From: M55B127 sp034521955
GTDB taxonomy: Bacteria; Bacillota; Halanaerobiia; Halanaerobiales; M55B127
Assembly (NCBI GenBank): GCA_034521955.1
Contig: JAXHLT010000003.1
Coordinates: 496,001-560,000 of the forward strand
Length of the DNA stretch: 64,000 nt
Direction: 5' to 3'
The notes below the pieces were generated by a model. That model saw only the letters and a program-made list of their open reading frames with translations. It did no database searches and was not told the origin of the DNA. A program made the position numbers and the translations under genes. Below, piece by piece: positions 1-9,828 of the stretch; the first letter of the stretch is position 1; each line of letters starts with the position of its first letter.

Positions 1-7
1 GGTTAAA

Positions 8-541
8 TTGGATAGTTCTGAAATAGACATACTTGAAATATTAGATAACCATGATGAAATAAGTCAAAGAGAAATTGCAAAGCTTTCTGGATTTTCACTT
101 GGAAAAGTTAATATATTGTTAAAGAAATTTGCAAATAAAGGTTTTGTAAAGATTGAGAAGTTAAATTCAAAAAACCTTAGATATATATTAACTCCAAAAG
201 GATTTTCTCATCTGACAAAAAAGACTTTAGGTTATATTAAAAGATCTTATAAAGCTGTAAATCTTTTAATTACAAAAATAAAAAAACTTTCTTTAAAGAA
301 AAAATATGAAGGTAAAGATTTTTTTATTTATGGTGACCGTGATGAGATCTATAATATAATAACTAATACTTTAAATGAATTAGATGTTGACTTTATGAGT
401 ATACATAGTGTTGATAAGACAAATTTTGCAAAAGATAAAGAATTTATTGTTCTATATTGGAATCCAGATTACATAGAAGAAATTAAGCAAGCTAAGGAAT
501 ATAATGAAAATGTTGAATTTCAAAATGTTTTAACACTGTAA
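8..541 (+). CDS. winged-helix (MarR-like) transcriptional regulator, EPS-locus type
   Basis: Protein of about 177 residues. Residues 1-60 form a winged helix-turn-helix: an N-terminal helix, the recognition segment around SQREIAKLSGFSLGKVN, and a wing ending KNLRYILTPKG. The rest is basic and acidic with no recognised ligand domain. Small regulators of this kind often open polysaccharide loci, and a Wzz-like gene follows 33 bases downstream, so it probably controls that operon. The first usable start is a TTG at position 8, but the frame stays open to the window edge, so the true N-terminus may lie upstream. The DNA-binding fold is fairly sure; the regulated target is inferred from position. 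Confidence 0.7.
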   Translation: MDSSEIDILEILDNHDEISQREIAKLSGFSLGKVNILLKKFANKGFVKIEKLNSKNLRYILTPKGFSHLTKKTLGYIKRSYKAVNLLITKIKKLSLKKKYEGKDFFIYGDRDEIYNIITNTLNELDVDFMSIHSVDKTNFAKDKEFIVLYWNPDYIEEIKQAKEYNENVEFQNVLTL

Positions 542-574
542 GTACATATAATAAAATTATTAGAGGTGAAATTA

Positions 575-1450
575 ATGAACGAAGATAATATACATAATGA
601 TGAATACATAGAAATAGATTTAAAAGAATACTTATATATATTATGGAAAAATAAGATATTAATATTAACAATAGTTATATTAGCTGTATTAGGTAGTTTT
701 TTGATTAGTAGGTTTGTTATGACAAATATCTATAGTGTGCAATCAACAGTTAGATTGACAAACTTAGAAAATTCCATGTATTCTAACGGAGCATCTTCAT
801 CCAGATTTATAAAAAGTAGATCATTTTTACAAAATGTCAATAAAAATTTTGAGATGAATTTAGAAAATAATATGATTGATAGAATGTTATCAAATCAAAA
901 TAATTTTCTTACAGTAAATGGAAATTCGGATAGTCCATTTATAGATATTAATATAAAAGGAGAAAATCCAGAACAAATTACTAATTTAGCAAATAACATT
1001 TCTGAATATTTTATAAGAGAAACTGAAAGAGATTTAGAAAATCAAAAAGAAATTATGCAAGAGCATATAAACTCATTAGAACAAGAAAAGAGTAATATTG
1101 ATGAATTAAATAATAGTATTTCTAAATTAATAACTAATGTATCTAATACAAATAGTGATAATCAACTAGAAGTTAATTATATACAAAACACATTATTTGA
1201 TATAAAAAATAATATCAATAAATTTAGTTTAGAAACTACAAATAAAATCTATACAGTCAAAAATGAACTAAACAATATTTCTTCAGCACAAATTATTAGT
1301 CCAGCTGAAGTACCCGAGAATCCTTCAGAACCAAATACAAAATTGAATGTTGCAATTGGTTTTGTCTTAGGACTGTTTCTAGCAATATTTATTGTATTTA
1401 TTAAAGAATTCCTAAAAGGTACTGACTGGAGTGAATATGAAAAGAAATAA
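575..1450 (+). CDS. Wzz/YveK-like polysaccharide chain-length determinant
   Basis: About 291 residues with the classic architecture of this family. A first membrane segment (about residues 22-46) follows a charged EYIEIDLKEYLYILWKN start. A large extracytoplasmic coiled-coil region follows. Near the C-terminus a proline-rich stretch (PAEVPENPSEPNTKLN) leads into a second membrane segment and a short basic tail. Wzz proteins set the length of exported polysaccharides with the Wzy polymerase. ATG 575 is preferred over GTG 566 because AGAGGTG at 562-568 is then correctly spaced. No tyrosine kinase domain is fused and none follows. It fits the EPS locus that starts at 3984, although accessory genes separate them. 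Confidence 0.8.
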   Translation: MNEDNIHNDEYIEIDLKEYLYILWKNKILILTIVILAVLGSFLISRFVMTNIYSVQSTVRLTNLENSMYSNGASSSRFIKSRSFLQNVNKNFEMNLENNMIDRMLSNQNNFLTVNGNSDSPFIDINIKGENPEQITNLANNISEYFIRETERDLENQKEIMQEHINSLEQEKSNIDELNNSISKLITNVSNTNSDNQLEVNYIQNTLFDIKNNINKFSLETTNKIYTVKNELNNISSAQIISPAEVPENPSEPNTKLNVAIGFVLGLFLAIFIVFIKEFLKGTDWSEYEKK

Positions 1451-1765
1451 TTAATTTATTAACTTGTGAAGGTTTACAAAAATAAGATGATGGAATTTCA
1501 TTAATTATTTTAAATAAACCCTTTTTAATTTTCCATAAATATGTTAGTATTATTAAAGCATGAAAGTGACATAAAATATTATATTAATTAATACTATTAT
1601 GATTTACTAGATTAAAATATAAAATAACAAAAATTGATACAAATAATAATTTGGTTAATTATGGTAAAAGAACTTTTTATTTCCTTTTGTTGATGTTATA
1701 ATAATAGATGGATGAACTACTACATTTCACCATTTATAAAACATCAAATACAAAAGGAGAATAAA
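1451..1765. other. AT-rich intergenic stretch, no gene seen
   Basis: No reading frame with family character is visible on either strand. The stretch holds the likely leader of the recombinase gene, with a TATAAT-like hexamer near 1697-1702 and AAGGAG at 1754-1759. I looked for inverted repeats that the neighbouring recombinase could invert and saw none that were convincing. Confidence 0.4.
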
Positions 1766-2311
1766 ATGAAAAAAGTTGAACCAATTCGCGATAAAGAAAA
1801 AATCAAAGAAATTAAAAAGATCTTAAAGAAAAAAAGTTATCGTAACTATATGATATTTGTTTTGGGAATAAATACTGGTTTAAGAATTGGTGACTTGTTA
1901 AGTTTAAAAGTTGAAGATGTTAAAAATAAAACACATATAATTATTAAAGAACAAAAGACATCTAAGAACAAACAATTTTTAATTAACGCTAATTTACGTA
2001 ATGAGATTAATAATTATATTGTAGGTATGGATGACTATGAACATTTATTTCAAAGTAGAATAGGTAATAATAAACCATTAAGTAGATATCAGGCGTATAG
2101 AATACTAAGTTCTGCTGGTAAAGAAGCAGGTCTAGAAAGAATCGCTTGTCACTCTACAAGAAAAACCTTTGGGTATCATCATTATAAAAGATATAAAGAT
2201 GTTGCTTTATTACAAAAACTATTTAATCATTCATCACCAGCAATTACATTAGATTATATTGGTATTACTCAAGATATAATTGATGATTCAATTGAGGATT
2301 TTACTTTGTGA
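1766..2311 (+). CDS. small tyrosine recombinase / phage integrase family
   Basis: About 181 residues, so essentially only the catalytic domain of a tyrosine recombinase; the usual N-terminal core-binding domain is very short. The catalytic set is visible: Arg in TGLRIGDLLSL, the HSTRKTFGYH box (HxxR), His in LFNHSSPAIT, and the nucleophile Tyr in TLDYIGIT. The last 166 bases recur at 3282-3447. The start at ATG 1766 has AAGGAG seven bases upstream; an upstream in-frame ATG at 1712 lacks a good ribosome site. It may act as a site-specific integrase or invertase of the accessory patch downstream. The substrate sites are unknown. Confidence 0.82.
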   Translation: MKKVEPIRDKEKIKEIKKILKKKSYRNYMIFVLGINTGLRIGDLLSLKVEDVKNKTHIIIKEQKTSKNKQFLINANLRNEINNYIVGMDDYEHLFQSRIGNNKPLSRYQAYRILSSAGKEAGLERIACHSTRKTFGYHHYKRYKDVALLQKLFNHSSPAITLDYIGITQDIIDDSIEDFTL

Positions 2312-2367
2312 TAAAAATAAAGTTAAATTAATATGTATTAAGGTCTTCATTTAAAAGGATGAGATAA

Positions 2368-2790
2368 ATGAATCATGATAATAAAATATTTAATAAAAAA
2401 GAAGTAGAAAACTCAATTATAAAATATTTTTCTAGACAAGAAACAGTATTAACTGTTTATATTTTTGGTTCTTTTAATAAAGAAATTTTTAGTGAAAATA
2501 GTGATATAGATCTATCTCTTATATATTCTGAAAAAGCTAGTAAATTAGAAAAATTTGATTTAAAATTAAAATTTATGGCTGAATTGGAAAAAATAACAGG
2601 AAGAAATATTGATATTATTGATTTTTATGATGCTGATCCTAAATTGAAACATCAAATTTTGAATGGTAAATTAATTTACTGTATTGATCATAAGAAAAGA
2701 ATTGAACTTGAAAAAACAGCAATCTTAAATTATATAGATATGAAAAGATTTTATGATATCTATGAAAAAAATTTAGGAAAGAGGTTTTAA
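2368..2790 (+). CDS. mntA: MntA-like minimal nucleotidyltransferase antitoxin
   Basis: About 140 residues. It has the nucleotidyltransferase fold signature GSF (residues 34-36) followed by SDIDLS, giving the paired metal-binding Asp46 and Asp48. MntA proteins neutralise the partner HepT by adding AMP to a tyrosine near its active site. The downstream gene is a HEPN protein only two bases away, as expected for a type VII MntA/HepT module. The gene is intact. GATGAG at 2359-2364 serves as ribosome site for ATG 2368. The module sits between a recombinase and a duplicated recombinase tail, which suggests acquisition or duplication by recombination. Confidence 0.85.
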   Translation: MNHDNKIFNKKEVENSIIKYFSRQETVLTVYIFGSFNKEIFSENSDIDLSLIYSEKASKLEKFDLKLKFMAELEKITGRNIDIIDFYDADPKLKHQILNGKLIYCIDHKKRIELEKTAILNYIDMKRFYDIYEKNLGKRF

Positions 2791-2792
2791 TT

Positions 2793-3206
2793 TTGGTTGA
2801 TGTAGAAGTTGTAAGAGAAAAATTAATACATTTAGAAGATTATATTAAAGATTTAGATGACTACAAAAACTTAAAACTTGAAAAATTGATTTCTGATAAA
2901 ATACTATTTAGATTCTTAGAACGAACTTTACATCTTTCAGTAGAAGCTATTTTAGATATTGGTAGTCATATTATTAGTGATGAACGATTAGGTAATCCTA
3001 AATATAATAGTGAAATCATAGAAATTCTAGCTGAAAATAATATAATTAAAAAAAATGTTGATTCTTATATAAAGATGGCTAAATTTCGAAATATTATAGT
3101 TCATGATTACGCAGAAATAGATCCAGAAATTCTGCTAAGTATTATTAAAAACAATATAACTGATCTTAAAGCAATATTTAAATGGTATAGAGACTATGTT
3201 TCTTAA
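2793..3206 (+). CDS. hepT: HepT-like HEPN ribonuclease toxin
   Basis: About 137 residues, all helical in character (DUF86/HepT family). The HEPN active-site motif Rx4H is present as RNIIVHDY: Arg99, His104 and Tyr106, the tyrosine being the known site of AMPylation by MntA in characterised systems. It starts at TTG 2793 directly after mntA with GAAAGAGG upstream, so the two are translationally coupled. HepT cleaves RNA (tRNA in studied examples) when free of MntA. The copy looks functional, unlike the second HEPN gene at 46003. Confidence 0.85.
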   Translation: MVDVEVVREKLIHLEDYIKDLDDYKNLKLEKLISDKILFRFLERTLHLSVEAILDIGSHIISDERLGNPKYNSEIIEILAENNIIKKNVDSYIKMAKFRNIIVHDYAEIDPEILLSIIKNNITDLKAIFKWYRDYVS

Positions 3207-3281
3207 TTGTTAGATAATTTTTCATCTATGATAATTAATAAGTTTGAAGCTATATAAGATTTGAATTCAACAAATAATTGT

Positions 3282-3447
3282 TTGTCACTCTAAAAGAAAA
3301 ACCTTTGGATATAATCATTATAAAAGATATAATAATGTTTCTTTATTACAAAAATTATTTAATCATTCATCACCAGCAATTACATTAGATTACATTGGTA
3401 TAACTCAACATATAATTGATGATCCTATTGAAGTTTTTAATTTATGA
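3282..3447 (+). pseudogene. 3' remnant of the tyrosine recombinase (direct repeat of 2146-2311)
   Basis: This stretch repeats the last 166 bases of the recombinase gene at a constant offset of 1136 bases, with substitutions but no indels that I can see, and both copies end in TGA. It still encodes the HxxR box, the LFNHSSPAIT segment and the DYIGIT nucleophile region, but there is no upstream half. The two copies flank the MntA/HepT pair as a direct repeat. It could be a scar of a duplication, or one boundary of an excisable unit. Confidence 0.8.
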
Positions 3448-3525
3448 TTATTTTATTTTATATAAAAAATCATTTTGAATATATTTTATATGATTTTTAA
3501 GTTTTATACCAGGAGGGTTATTAAA

Positions 3526-3780
3526 ATGGCCAAAAAGATAGAAATAGAATATCCTGATTCATTACCTGATTTACTTCAGGAAAGTTCAGATGCTTTTGAA
3601 AAAGAAGCAAAAATGGCTATGGCAGTTAAATTATTTGAACTAAAAAGAATTTCCTCTGGTATGGCAGCAGAAATGGTTGGAATAGATCGAGCAGAATTTT
3701 TATTAGAAATTTATAAATATGGTGTTGAGATGATAAATATGGAAGCAGAAGAATTAGCTTCTGATGTTGAAAATGCCTAA
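3526..3780 (+). CDS. UPF0175 family antitoxin-like protein
   Basis: About 84 residues. It matches the UPF0175 pattern: an acidic N-terminus with EYPDSLPDLL, then a helix-turn-helix-like segment with KEAKMAMAVKLFELKRISSG followed by AAEMVGIDRAEF. These proteins are usually the antitoxin-like partner of a DUF3368 PIN-domain toxin encoded just downstream. That partner is here reduced to a 29-codon remnant overlapping the stop. ATG 3526 follows AGGAGGG at 3511-3517; the longer frame from 3475 has no ribosome site. Confidence 0.75.
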   Translation: MAKKIEIEYPDSLPDLLQESSDAFEKEAKMAMAVKLFELKRISSGMAAEMVGIDRAEFLLEIYKYGVEMINMEAEELASDVENA

Positions 3781-3862
3781 AAAATTAGTCATTAATAATG
3801 GTATTTGGATAAGTGATAAATTAAAAGAAAAAGCTTTACATTTAATTAATAGTGAAAAATAG
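3773..3862 (+). pseudogene. internally deleted DUF3368 PIN toxin remnant
   Basis: An open frame of 29 codons starts inside the UPF0175 gene (ATG 3773) and ends at TAG 3862. Its first residues MPKKLVIN resemble the N-terminus of DUF3368 PIN proteins, and the following GIWISDKLKEKALHL resembles their extreme C-terminus (GFRISDxL). The central PIN core with all catalytic acids is missing. The simplest reading is an in-frame internal deletion of the toxin. The assignment rests on short motifs and on the usual gene order. Confidence 0.5.
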
Positions 3863-3889
3863 ATTTAAAACATTTTTTAATTTTTAATA

Positions 3890-3926
3890 CAACATAGTGG
3901 ACACTGTGTTGAGGTGGGGTTTTTTT
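3890..3926 (+). terminator. candidate intrinsic terminator
   Basis: A 9-bp stem (CAACATAGT with ACTGTGTTG, one G-U pair) around a GGAC loop is followed, after eight purine-rich bases, by seven Ts at 3920-3926. The gap between stem and T-run is longer than ideal, so activity is uncertain. It would separate the accessory patch from the polysaccharide operon. Confidence 0.35.
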
Positions 3927-3983
3927 GTGTTTGAATAAGAAATAAAAGAATTATTTTATATAGAATTTTAGGAGGTCAAGGTA

Positions 3984-5001
3984 GTGAAATTATCTGGTAA
4001 GAAAGTTTTAGTAACAGGTTCATCAGGATTTATTGGTTCACATTTAACAGAAAAATTAGTTGAATTAGGTTGTGAAGTGAAAGCTTTTGTTAGATAATTT
4101 TTAAAAATGATTGGGGATGGCTTGATCATTCCTAAAAATGTAAATGATATAGATATATTTACTGGAGATATTAGAGATTATGATGTAGTTTATGATGCTA
4201 TGAAAGATGTAGATGTAGTGTTTCATTTAGCTGCACAATGAATTGGAATTCCTTATTCTTATAAATCCCCTTTAGCATATATAAAAACAAATGTAGAAGG
4301 AACATATAATGTTTTACAATCCGCCAGAATACATGAATTGGAAAAAGTAATAATTACTTCTACTAGTGAAACTTATGGTTCTGCTCAATATGTTCCAATT
4401 GATGAAAATCATCCAACTGGTTGGACAATCTCCGTATTCTGCCTCGAAAATAAGCGCTGACCAATTAGCAATTAGTTATAATAAAAGTTTTAATACGCCG
4501 GTAGTAATTGCAAGACCTTTTAATACATATGGACCAAGGTATCCTGCTAGAGCAATAATCCCAACTATTATAACACAAATTCTAAATGATTCAAGATCAA
4601 TATTAAATTAGGCAATTTATCTCCAACTCGAGATTTCAGTTATGTTAAAGATACAGTTAACGGTTTTATTGCATTAGCTGAAAGCAAGAAAACAATTGGA
4701 GAGATTAGAAATATTGGTTCAAATTTTGAAATAAGTATGAGAGATACAGTTGATTTAATTGTTGATATTATAGGAAAAAGATGTTGAAATTATTACAGAT
4801 GAAAAACGTGTAAGACCTGATAAAAGTGAAGTAGATAGATTGTATTGTGACAATACAAAAATAAAAAAATCACAAACTGGAACCGCAGATACACTTGAAG
4901 ACGGTTTGAAAGAAACTATAGATTGGTTAAAAGATAATATGGAGTTCAGCAACCTAAAATTTATAACGTATAGAGATTTTATGAAGGGAGAAATGTTATA
5001 A
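3984..5001 (+). pseudogene. legB: LegB-like GDP-GlcNAc 4,6-dehydratase, frameshifted
   Basis: An extended SDR-family dehydratase. GTG 3984 is preceded by AGGAGG, and the product starts with the NAD motif VTGSSGFIGSHL. Further fragments read AAQ-IGIPYSYKSPLAYIKTN, TSTSETYGSAQYVP, the SPYSASK active-site helix and VIARPFNTYGPR, and the C-terminus reads KETIDWLKDN. This matches LegB, the first dedicated step of CMP-legionaminic acid synthesis. At least four indels break the frame, for example near 4097, 4240, 4425 and 4610. Because the residues between breaks are well conserved, sequencing or assembly error is at least as likely as true loss. LegC follows with overlapping stop and start. Confidence 0.75.
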
Positions 5002-6137
5002 TGAAATACCTTTATCTATCCCTTATTTAAATGGAATGAATGGATTACATAAAAGAATGCCGAGACACTAATTGGGTATCATCAGTTGGAAAATATGTTG
5101 ATAAATTTGAAGAAGACATTGCTGATTACGTAGGAACTGATTATAGTGTGGCTACAGTTAACGGTACTGCTGCTATACATACCGCATTAGAAGTGTTAGG
5201 AGTTAGTGAAGGAGATAAAGTTTTAGTTCCTTCCTTAACATTTATAGCTTCAGTTAATCCAATTAAATATAGTAATGCTTATTTGTTTTTATAGATTCTG
5301 AAAAAGAAACATTGAATATGGATCGATAAAGTTAGAAAATAAAATAAAAGAATTAATAAAGAAAGACTAAAAACCAAAAAGTCGCTATAGTTGTGCATTT
5401 ATATGGTCATCCAGCTAAAATGGATGAAATAATGAGAGTCTGTAATAATATAATATTAAAGTAATTGAAGATGCGACTGAATCTTTAGGATCAAGAATAT
5501 AAGGGTCGAAAAACTGGTTCAATTGGTGATATAGGTTGTTTTTCATTTAATGGTAATAAATTAATTACCACAGGTGGAGGCGGTATGTTTGTTACTGATA
5601 ATGAAAATTTAGCTGTAAAAGCAAAGTATTTAACTACTCAAGCAAAAGATGATAGAGAACAGTTTATACACAATGAATAGGTTACAATTATAGATTAACT
5701 AATATTCAAGCAGCACTTGGAGTTGCACAATTAGAACAAATAGATGAATTGATAGAAAAAAAACAAGATATTGTTAATAAATATAATGAATCATTAAAAG
5801 ATATTGAAGGTATCACAATAAATCCACAACAGGGATAAATGGGCATTTAATGTTACCTGGTTGTATTCAATTTTAATAATGATAATAAATATGGAATTAA
5901 TTCAAAAAAATTATATAAAAAATTGAATGAAAAAAGAATTATGGCTAGACCATTTTTTAAACCAATTCATACGATGCTGATGTATAATAGTTTTGAAAAA
6001 ACAAATATGGATGTTACGATAAATTATGGTGGCAAGGAATTAATTTACGAAGTAGTATTAATTTGAAAAAAAATGAATTAGAATATATTGTTGAGGAAAT
6101 AAATAAATTTAAAGTAGTTAAGGATGTGGATTTTTAA
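5001..6137 (+). pseudogene. legC: LegC-like PLP aminotransferase, frameshifted
   Basis: A DegT/DnrJ/EryC1 family aminotransferase in several frames. Recognisable pieces are TNWVSSVGKYVDKFE, GTAAIHTALEVLG (PLP phosphate loop), LVPSLTFIASVNP, the EDATESLGS box, FSFNGNKLITTGGGG with the PLP-binding lysine, and a C-terminus ending INKFKVVKDVDF. LegC aminates the 4-keto sugar made by LegB. A base appears to be missing from the A-run in the first codons (5004-5006) and another near 5035, and more indels follow. Start ATG 5001 overlaps the legB stop. Confidence 0.75.
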
Positions 6138-6856
6138 TGTATGAAAGCAATGAAATATTAGCTTTAATATTGGCAAGAGGAGGCTCAAAAGGTATACCAC
6201 GCAAAAATATAAAAAAACTATGTGGTAAACCTCTTATTGTTTATACAATCGAGGCTGCATTGAATTCAAATATATTGATAGAATTATTGTTTCCACTGAT
6301 GATGATAAAATTGCAGAAATAGCCAAATATTGGGGAGAAGAAAAATTCCTTTTAAGCGCCCAAATAAATTGGCTACCGATAAAGCCAGTAGTAATGATGC
6401 TATTATTCATGCATTAAATTACTTGAAAGATAACAAAATGATTATTTACCAAAATATGTTCTTAATTTACAAACTACTTCTCCTTTAAGAAAAAGCAATG
6501 ATATAAATAAAGCAATTGAAAAATTTTTAAGGAATGAAAATGAATATGATTCTTTAGTTAGTGTTTTGTAAATCTTCCGAAAATCCTTATTGGATGCAGA
6601 TTATTGATAAAAATAATTCATTAAAGCCAATTATAGAAGATACTAATAAGTATAAAGAAGACAGGATTTACCCCGACGTATACGAATTAAATGGGGCTAT
6701 TTATATGAGTAAGGTAAAAACTTTTTTAAAGAATAAAACTTTTTAACAAATATCACCTTTTATAATGCCAGAGGAAATCCTTATGATATTGATAATAAAC
6801 TTGATTGGAAATTAGTAGAAATTATGATGGAGGAAAATCATGACAAAAACAATTGA
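6137..6856 (+). pseudogene. legF: CMP-N-acylneuraminate/legionaminate cytidylyltransferase, frameshifted
   Basis: The N-terminus ALILARGGSKGIPRKN is the nucleotide-binding signature of the NeuA/LegF family, followed by LCGKPLIVYTIEAAL. Later pieces include LQTTSPLRKSNDI and YELNGAIYMSK, with the C-terminal helix NKLDWKLVEIMMEEN. The enzyme activates the nine-carbon sugar with CTP. The start at ATG 6137 overlaps the legC stop. The frame breaks near 6270, 6345, 6435, 6570 and 6745. The neighbours (LegB, C, I, G) favour legionaminic over neuraminic acid as substrate. Confidence 0.75.
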
Positions 6857-7886
6857 AGATTTAATAAAAGATAAGATTTTTGATAATAGTGCAAGCTGGG
6901 TAAACCATAATGGAGAGCTAAAACCGCAAAAGTATTAATTGATGCCGCTGTTGTTGCTGGTGCAGATGCAGTTAAATTTCAAACTTTTAATACTGATAAA
7001 TTAGTTACAAAAGATGCTTTAAAATAAATTATCAAAATGAAACAACTATTAAAAATGAAAATCAATATGAAATGTTAAAAAATGTACACTTCAAGAAAGA
7101 TCACGAGATATTAATAGATTATTCTAATGAAAAAAATATAAAATTTATGTCAACACCTTTTTCTTTTGATACAGTTGATTTACTAGAAGACCTTAATATA
7201 GATGTTTATAAAATAGGTTCTAGTGATACGTAAAAAATTTACCTTTATTAAAATACATTGCAGTAAAAGATAAACCTATAATATTATCAACTGGTATGTC
7301 AAACTTGAACCGAAGTAATGAATCTGTAGATACCATCTTAAATACAGGTAATGATAAATTAATATTAATTCATGGTGTTAGTAATTATCCTGCTGAGGTA
7401 TGAAGATGTCAACTTAAAGGCTATGAAAACCATGAAATGGATTCAATTTAGAAGTTGGTTATTCAGATCATACCTTGGATATAGGCTTTATTGCTGCTGT
7501 AGCAAGGGGAGCTAAATTATTGAAAAACATTTCACTCTAATATAAAAGTATGAAAGGTCCTGATTTATAAAGCATCTTTAAATCCTTTGGAATTAAAAAA
7601 AAATGGTTAAATCAATAAGAAATATAGAAAAGGCATTAGGACAATCAGTAAAAAAGCCAAATTTTAAAGAAACGAAGAATATAAAGGCCAGCAGAAAAAA
7701 GCCTCGTAATAAATAAAGATAAGTCTAAAGGATTTATTATTAAAAAAGAAAATATCGAAATTAAAAGACCAGGTAACAGGTATTGAACCTAAGTTTTTAG
7801 ATATATCTAGATGGGATGAAGCTAATGCAAGATGTCAAACGGAAAGATGAAGTTTTACAGTTTGGGAGGATTTTAAAGTTGAATAA
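6840..7886 (+). pseudogene. legI: NeuB/LegI-like sialic (legionaminic) acid synthase, frameshifted
   Basis: The pieces match the NeuB fold: VNHNGEL near the start, DAAVVAGADAVKFQTFN, KNVHFKKDHEI-like text, KIGSSDT, YPAE and the LEVGYSDHT segment. It ends with an SAF (antifreeze-like) domain containing IKRPGTGIEPKFLD and a WEDFKVE end. The enzyme condenses phosphoenolpyruvate with the six-carbon precursor. ATG 6840 lies nine bases after GGAGGAAA. There are many single-base insertions and losses. It overlaps the next gene, whose TTG start is at 7879. Confidence 0.75.
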
Positions 7887-9103
7887 AAGAAAAGTTTGTG
7901 TTGTAACCGGCACCAGAGCAGATTATGGTTTATTATATTGGCTGCTTAAAGAAATTAAAAATGATAAAGACCTAGAACTTGCAACTAGTTAGCTACCGGT
8001 ATGCATTTATCTCCAGAGTTTGGTCTTAACATATAAAGAGATTGAAGCCGATGGCTTTAATAGTCTGACAGATAAAGTTGAATTGTTATTATCTTCGGAT
8101 AGCAGAAATTGGCTGTATAGCAAAGCTGTCGGCCTTGGGTGTATAAGTTTTTCTGAGTCTCTTCAAAGTTTGAACCCTGATTTGATTGTAGTCCTCTGGT
8201 GAGTCGTTTTGAAATTTTCAGCAGCTGCTTCAGCTACTGATGGTCTGTAAAGTCCCTATTGTTCATCTTACATGGTGGAGAGACTAGTCAGGGTGCTATA
8301 GATGAAGGCTATCAGAGACATTCGATCACTTAAAATGGCCACTTATCATTTTGCAGCCAACTGAAGAAGGTATAAAAAGCATATAATACAAATGGGCGAA
8401 AAGCCTAGATAGAGTCTTTAATTTTGGTATGGCTAGGTCTGGATAATATTTACAATTTAGATTTATTATCGAAAGAAGAACTAGAAAATAATCTTGAATT
8501 TTAAACTTGATAATAAAGCTTGCTATAGCAACCTATCATCCTGTTACTTTGGAAGAATAGTGCTGAAGAAACTCAAATTGACAATATTATTGAGGAGCTA
8601 GTAGATTATTTTGATCTTGAAGATCTTATTTTCACAAAAATCTAATGCTGATAACAGTGGTGGAAGAGTTATTAATAAAAATTTTACTGAATTTGCGGAC
8701 AGTAATACTCTAGATAAGCATGGTTCATGTAGATAACTTAGGACAGTTGAAGATATTTAGATCTGCTTTAAAACATGCTAGATTTAATGATTGGGATTTC
8801 ATCAAGCGGCTTAACTGAAGCACCCGTAGTCTTTTAAGCTTACCCGTTGTTGAAGATGTAGGTGATAGGCAAAAAGGTAGAGTTAAAGGCACCGAATATT
8901 TATTGATTGTGGCATTTCCAAGTTAAGGATCTTAATAAGGGCAATTAATAAAGCTTTGTCTGATAGAATTTATTGAAGAACTCTATCTGATATGGTTAAT
9001 CCTTATGATAGATATCAGGATGGGTAAAACAAGTCATAGAATAAAAGAACAATTGAAGAAATTCTTTAAATTATGGATAATTCATAAAAAAAGAGTTTTA
9101 TGA
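7879..9103 (+). pseudogene. legG: hydrolysing UDP-sugar 2-epimerase (NeuC/LegG type), frameshifted
   Basis: It starts KRKVCVVTGTRADYGLLYWLLKE, the standard NeuC/LegG opening. Later pieces include TGMHLSPEFG, LGCISFSESLQSLNPDLIVVL, HLHGGE-like text near 8268, ATYHPVTLE, FTKSNADNSGGRVIN and DIGDRQKGR-like text. LegG removes UDP and inverts C2 before the synthase step. TTG 7879 has GGAGG at 7865-7869. Most breaks are single inserted bases (for example near 8505, 8520 and 8556) with intact protein similarity on both sides, the pattern expected of uncorrected read errors. Confidence 0.75.
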
Positions 9104-9150
9104 TTATATATAGATTATTAATATGAGTGATTTTAAAATGAGGTGATTAA

Positions 9151-9828
9151 ATGAAAAGAACAGTTTTATTAGGCCCAGGTGGTCATGCATCTGTTGTGCT
9201 TAATATTTTAAAACAATATCAAGATATAAAAATAATAGGGTTTGACTGATGCTGGTTATCCTGAAAATAAAAGTTATAAAACTCTTCCTGTTCTTGGCAC
9301 AGATGAAATTCTTTTAGAGCTAAAAGAAATAAGCAGGCAAATTATGCTTTTATAACAGTGGGCAGCATCAAAGATAATCATCTTAGGAAAAAACTTTTTA
9401 AAAAAATTGATGAAATTGGATATGCAAACTTTTAATATTATTGATAAAAGTTGTCGCAATAGCAGAAGAATGTTAATTTAGGTAAAGGAAATTTAATATC
9501 CCTGGAGTAATTATTAATCCAGATGTTAGAATTGGTGACAACAATAATATTATAAATACTGGCTCAATAATTGAACATGAAAGCAGAAATTGGCAGTCAT
9601 ATACATATAGCACCAGGTGCTGTTTAGCAGGTGGAGTTAAGGTATCGAATTTAACTCATATTGGACTGGGTGCTAAAATTATAGAAGGTATTGAACCATT
9701 GGCGAAAATTGTTTAATTGGAGCCGGTAGCAGTTGTTATCAGATGACATCCCCGATAGACCGGACTCGTTGTCAGTGTAACCCAGGTAAATAATTTGTCT
9801 TAAAAAAGGTGATTTTATGAATGAATGA
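9151..9828 (+). pseudogene. legH: NeuD/LegH-like sugar N/O-acetyltransferase, frameshifted
   Basis: The N-terminus KRTVLLGPGGHASVVLN is the nucleotide-sugar-binding motif of the NeuD/PglD family. It is followed by a left-handed beta-helix read in pieces: PGVIINPDVRIGDNNNIINTG, HIHIAPGA, LAGGVKVSNLTHIGLGAKIIEG and GAGSVVI. In legionaminic pathways this enzyme acetylates the 4-amino group. GAGGTG precedes ATG 9151. The frame breaks near 9250, 9320, 9440, 9500 and in the last 60 bases. Confidence 0.7.

Noticed and set aside
1451..1765. Invertible promoter controlled by the adjacent recombinase
   Set aside because: I could not find paired inverted repeats flanking a promoter upstream of the Wzz or leg genes.
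3282..3447. CRISPR or short tandem repeat array near the recombinase
   Set aside because: The repeat is a single long direct repeat of coding sequence, and no regularly spaced short repeats were seen anywhere in the window.
4240..4250. In-frame TGA in legB as a recoded codon (selenocysteine or readthrough)
   Set aside because: Adjacent single-base indels and the conserved AAQ-IGIPYSY context are explained by inserted bases; no recoding hairpin is apparent.
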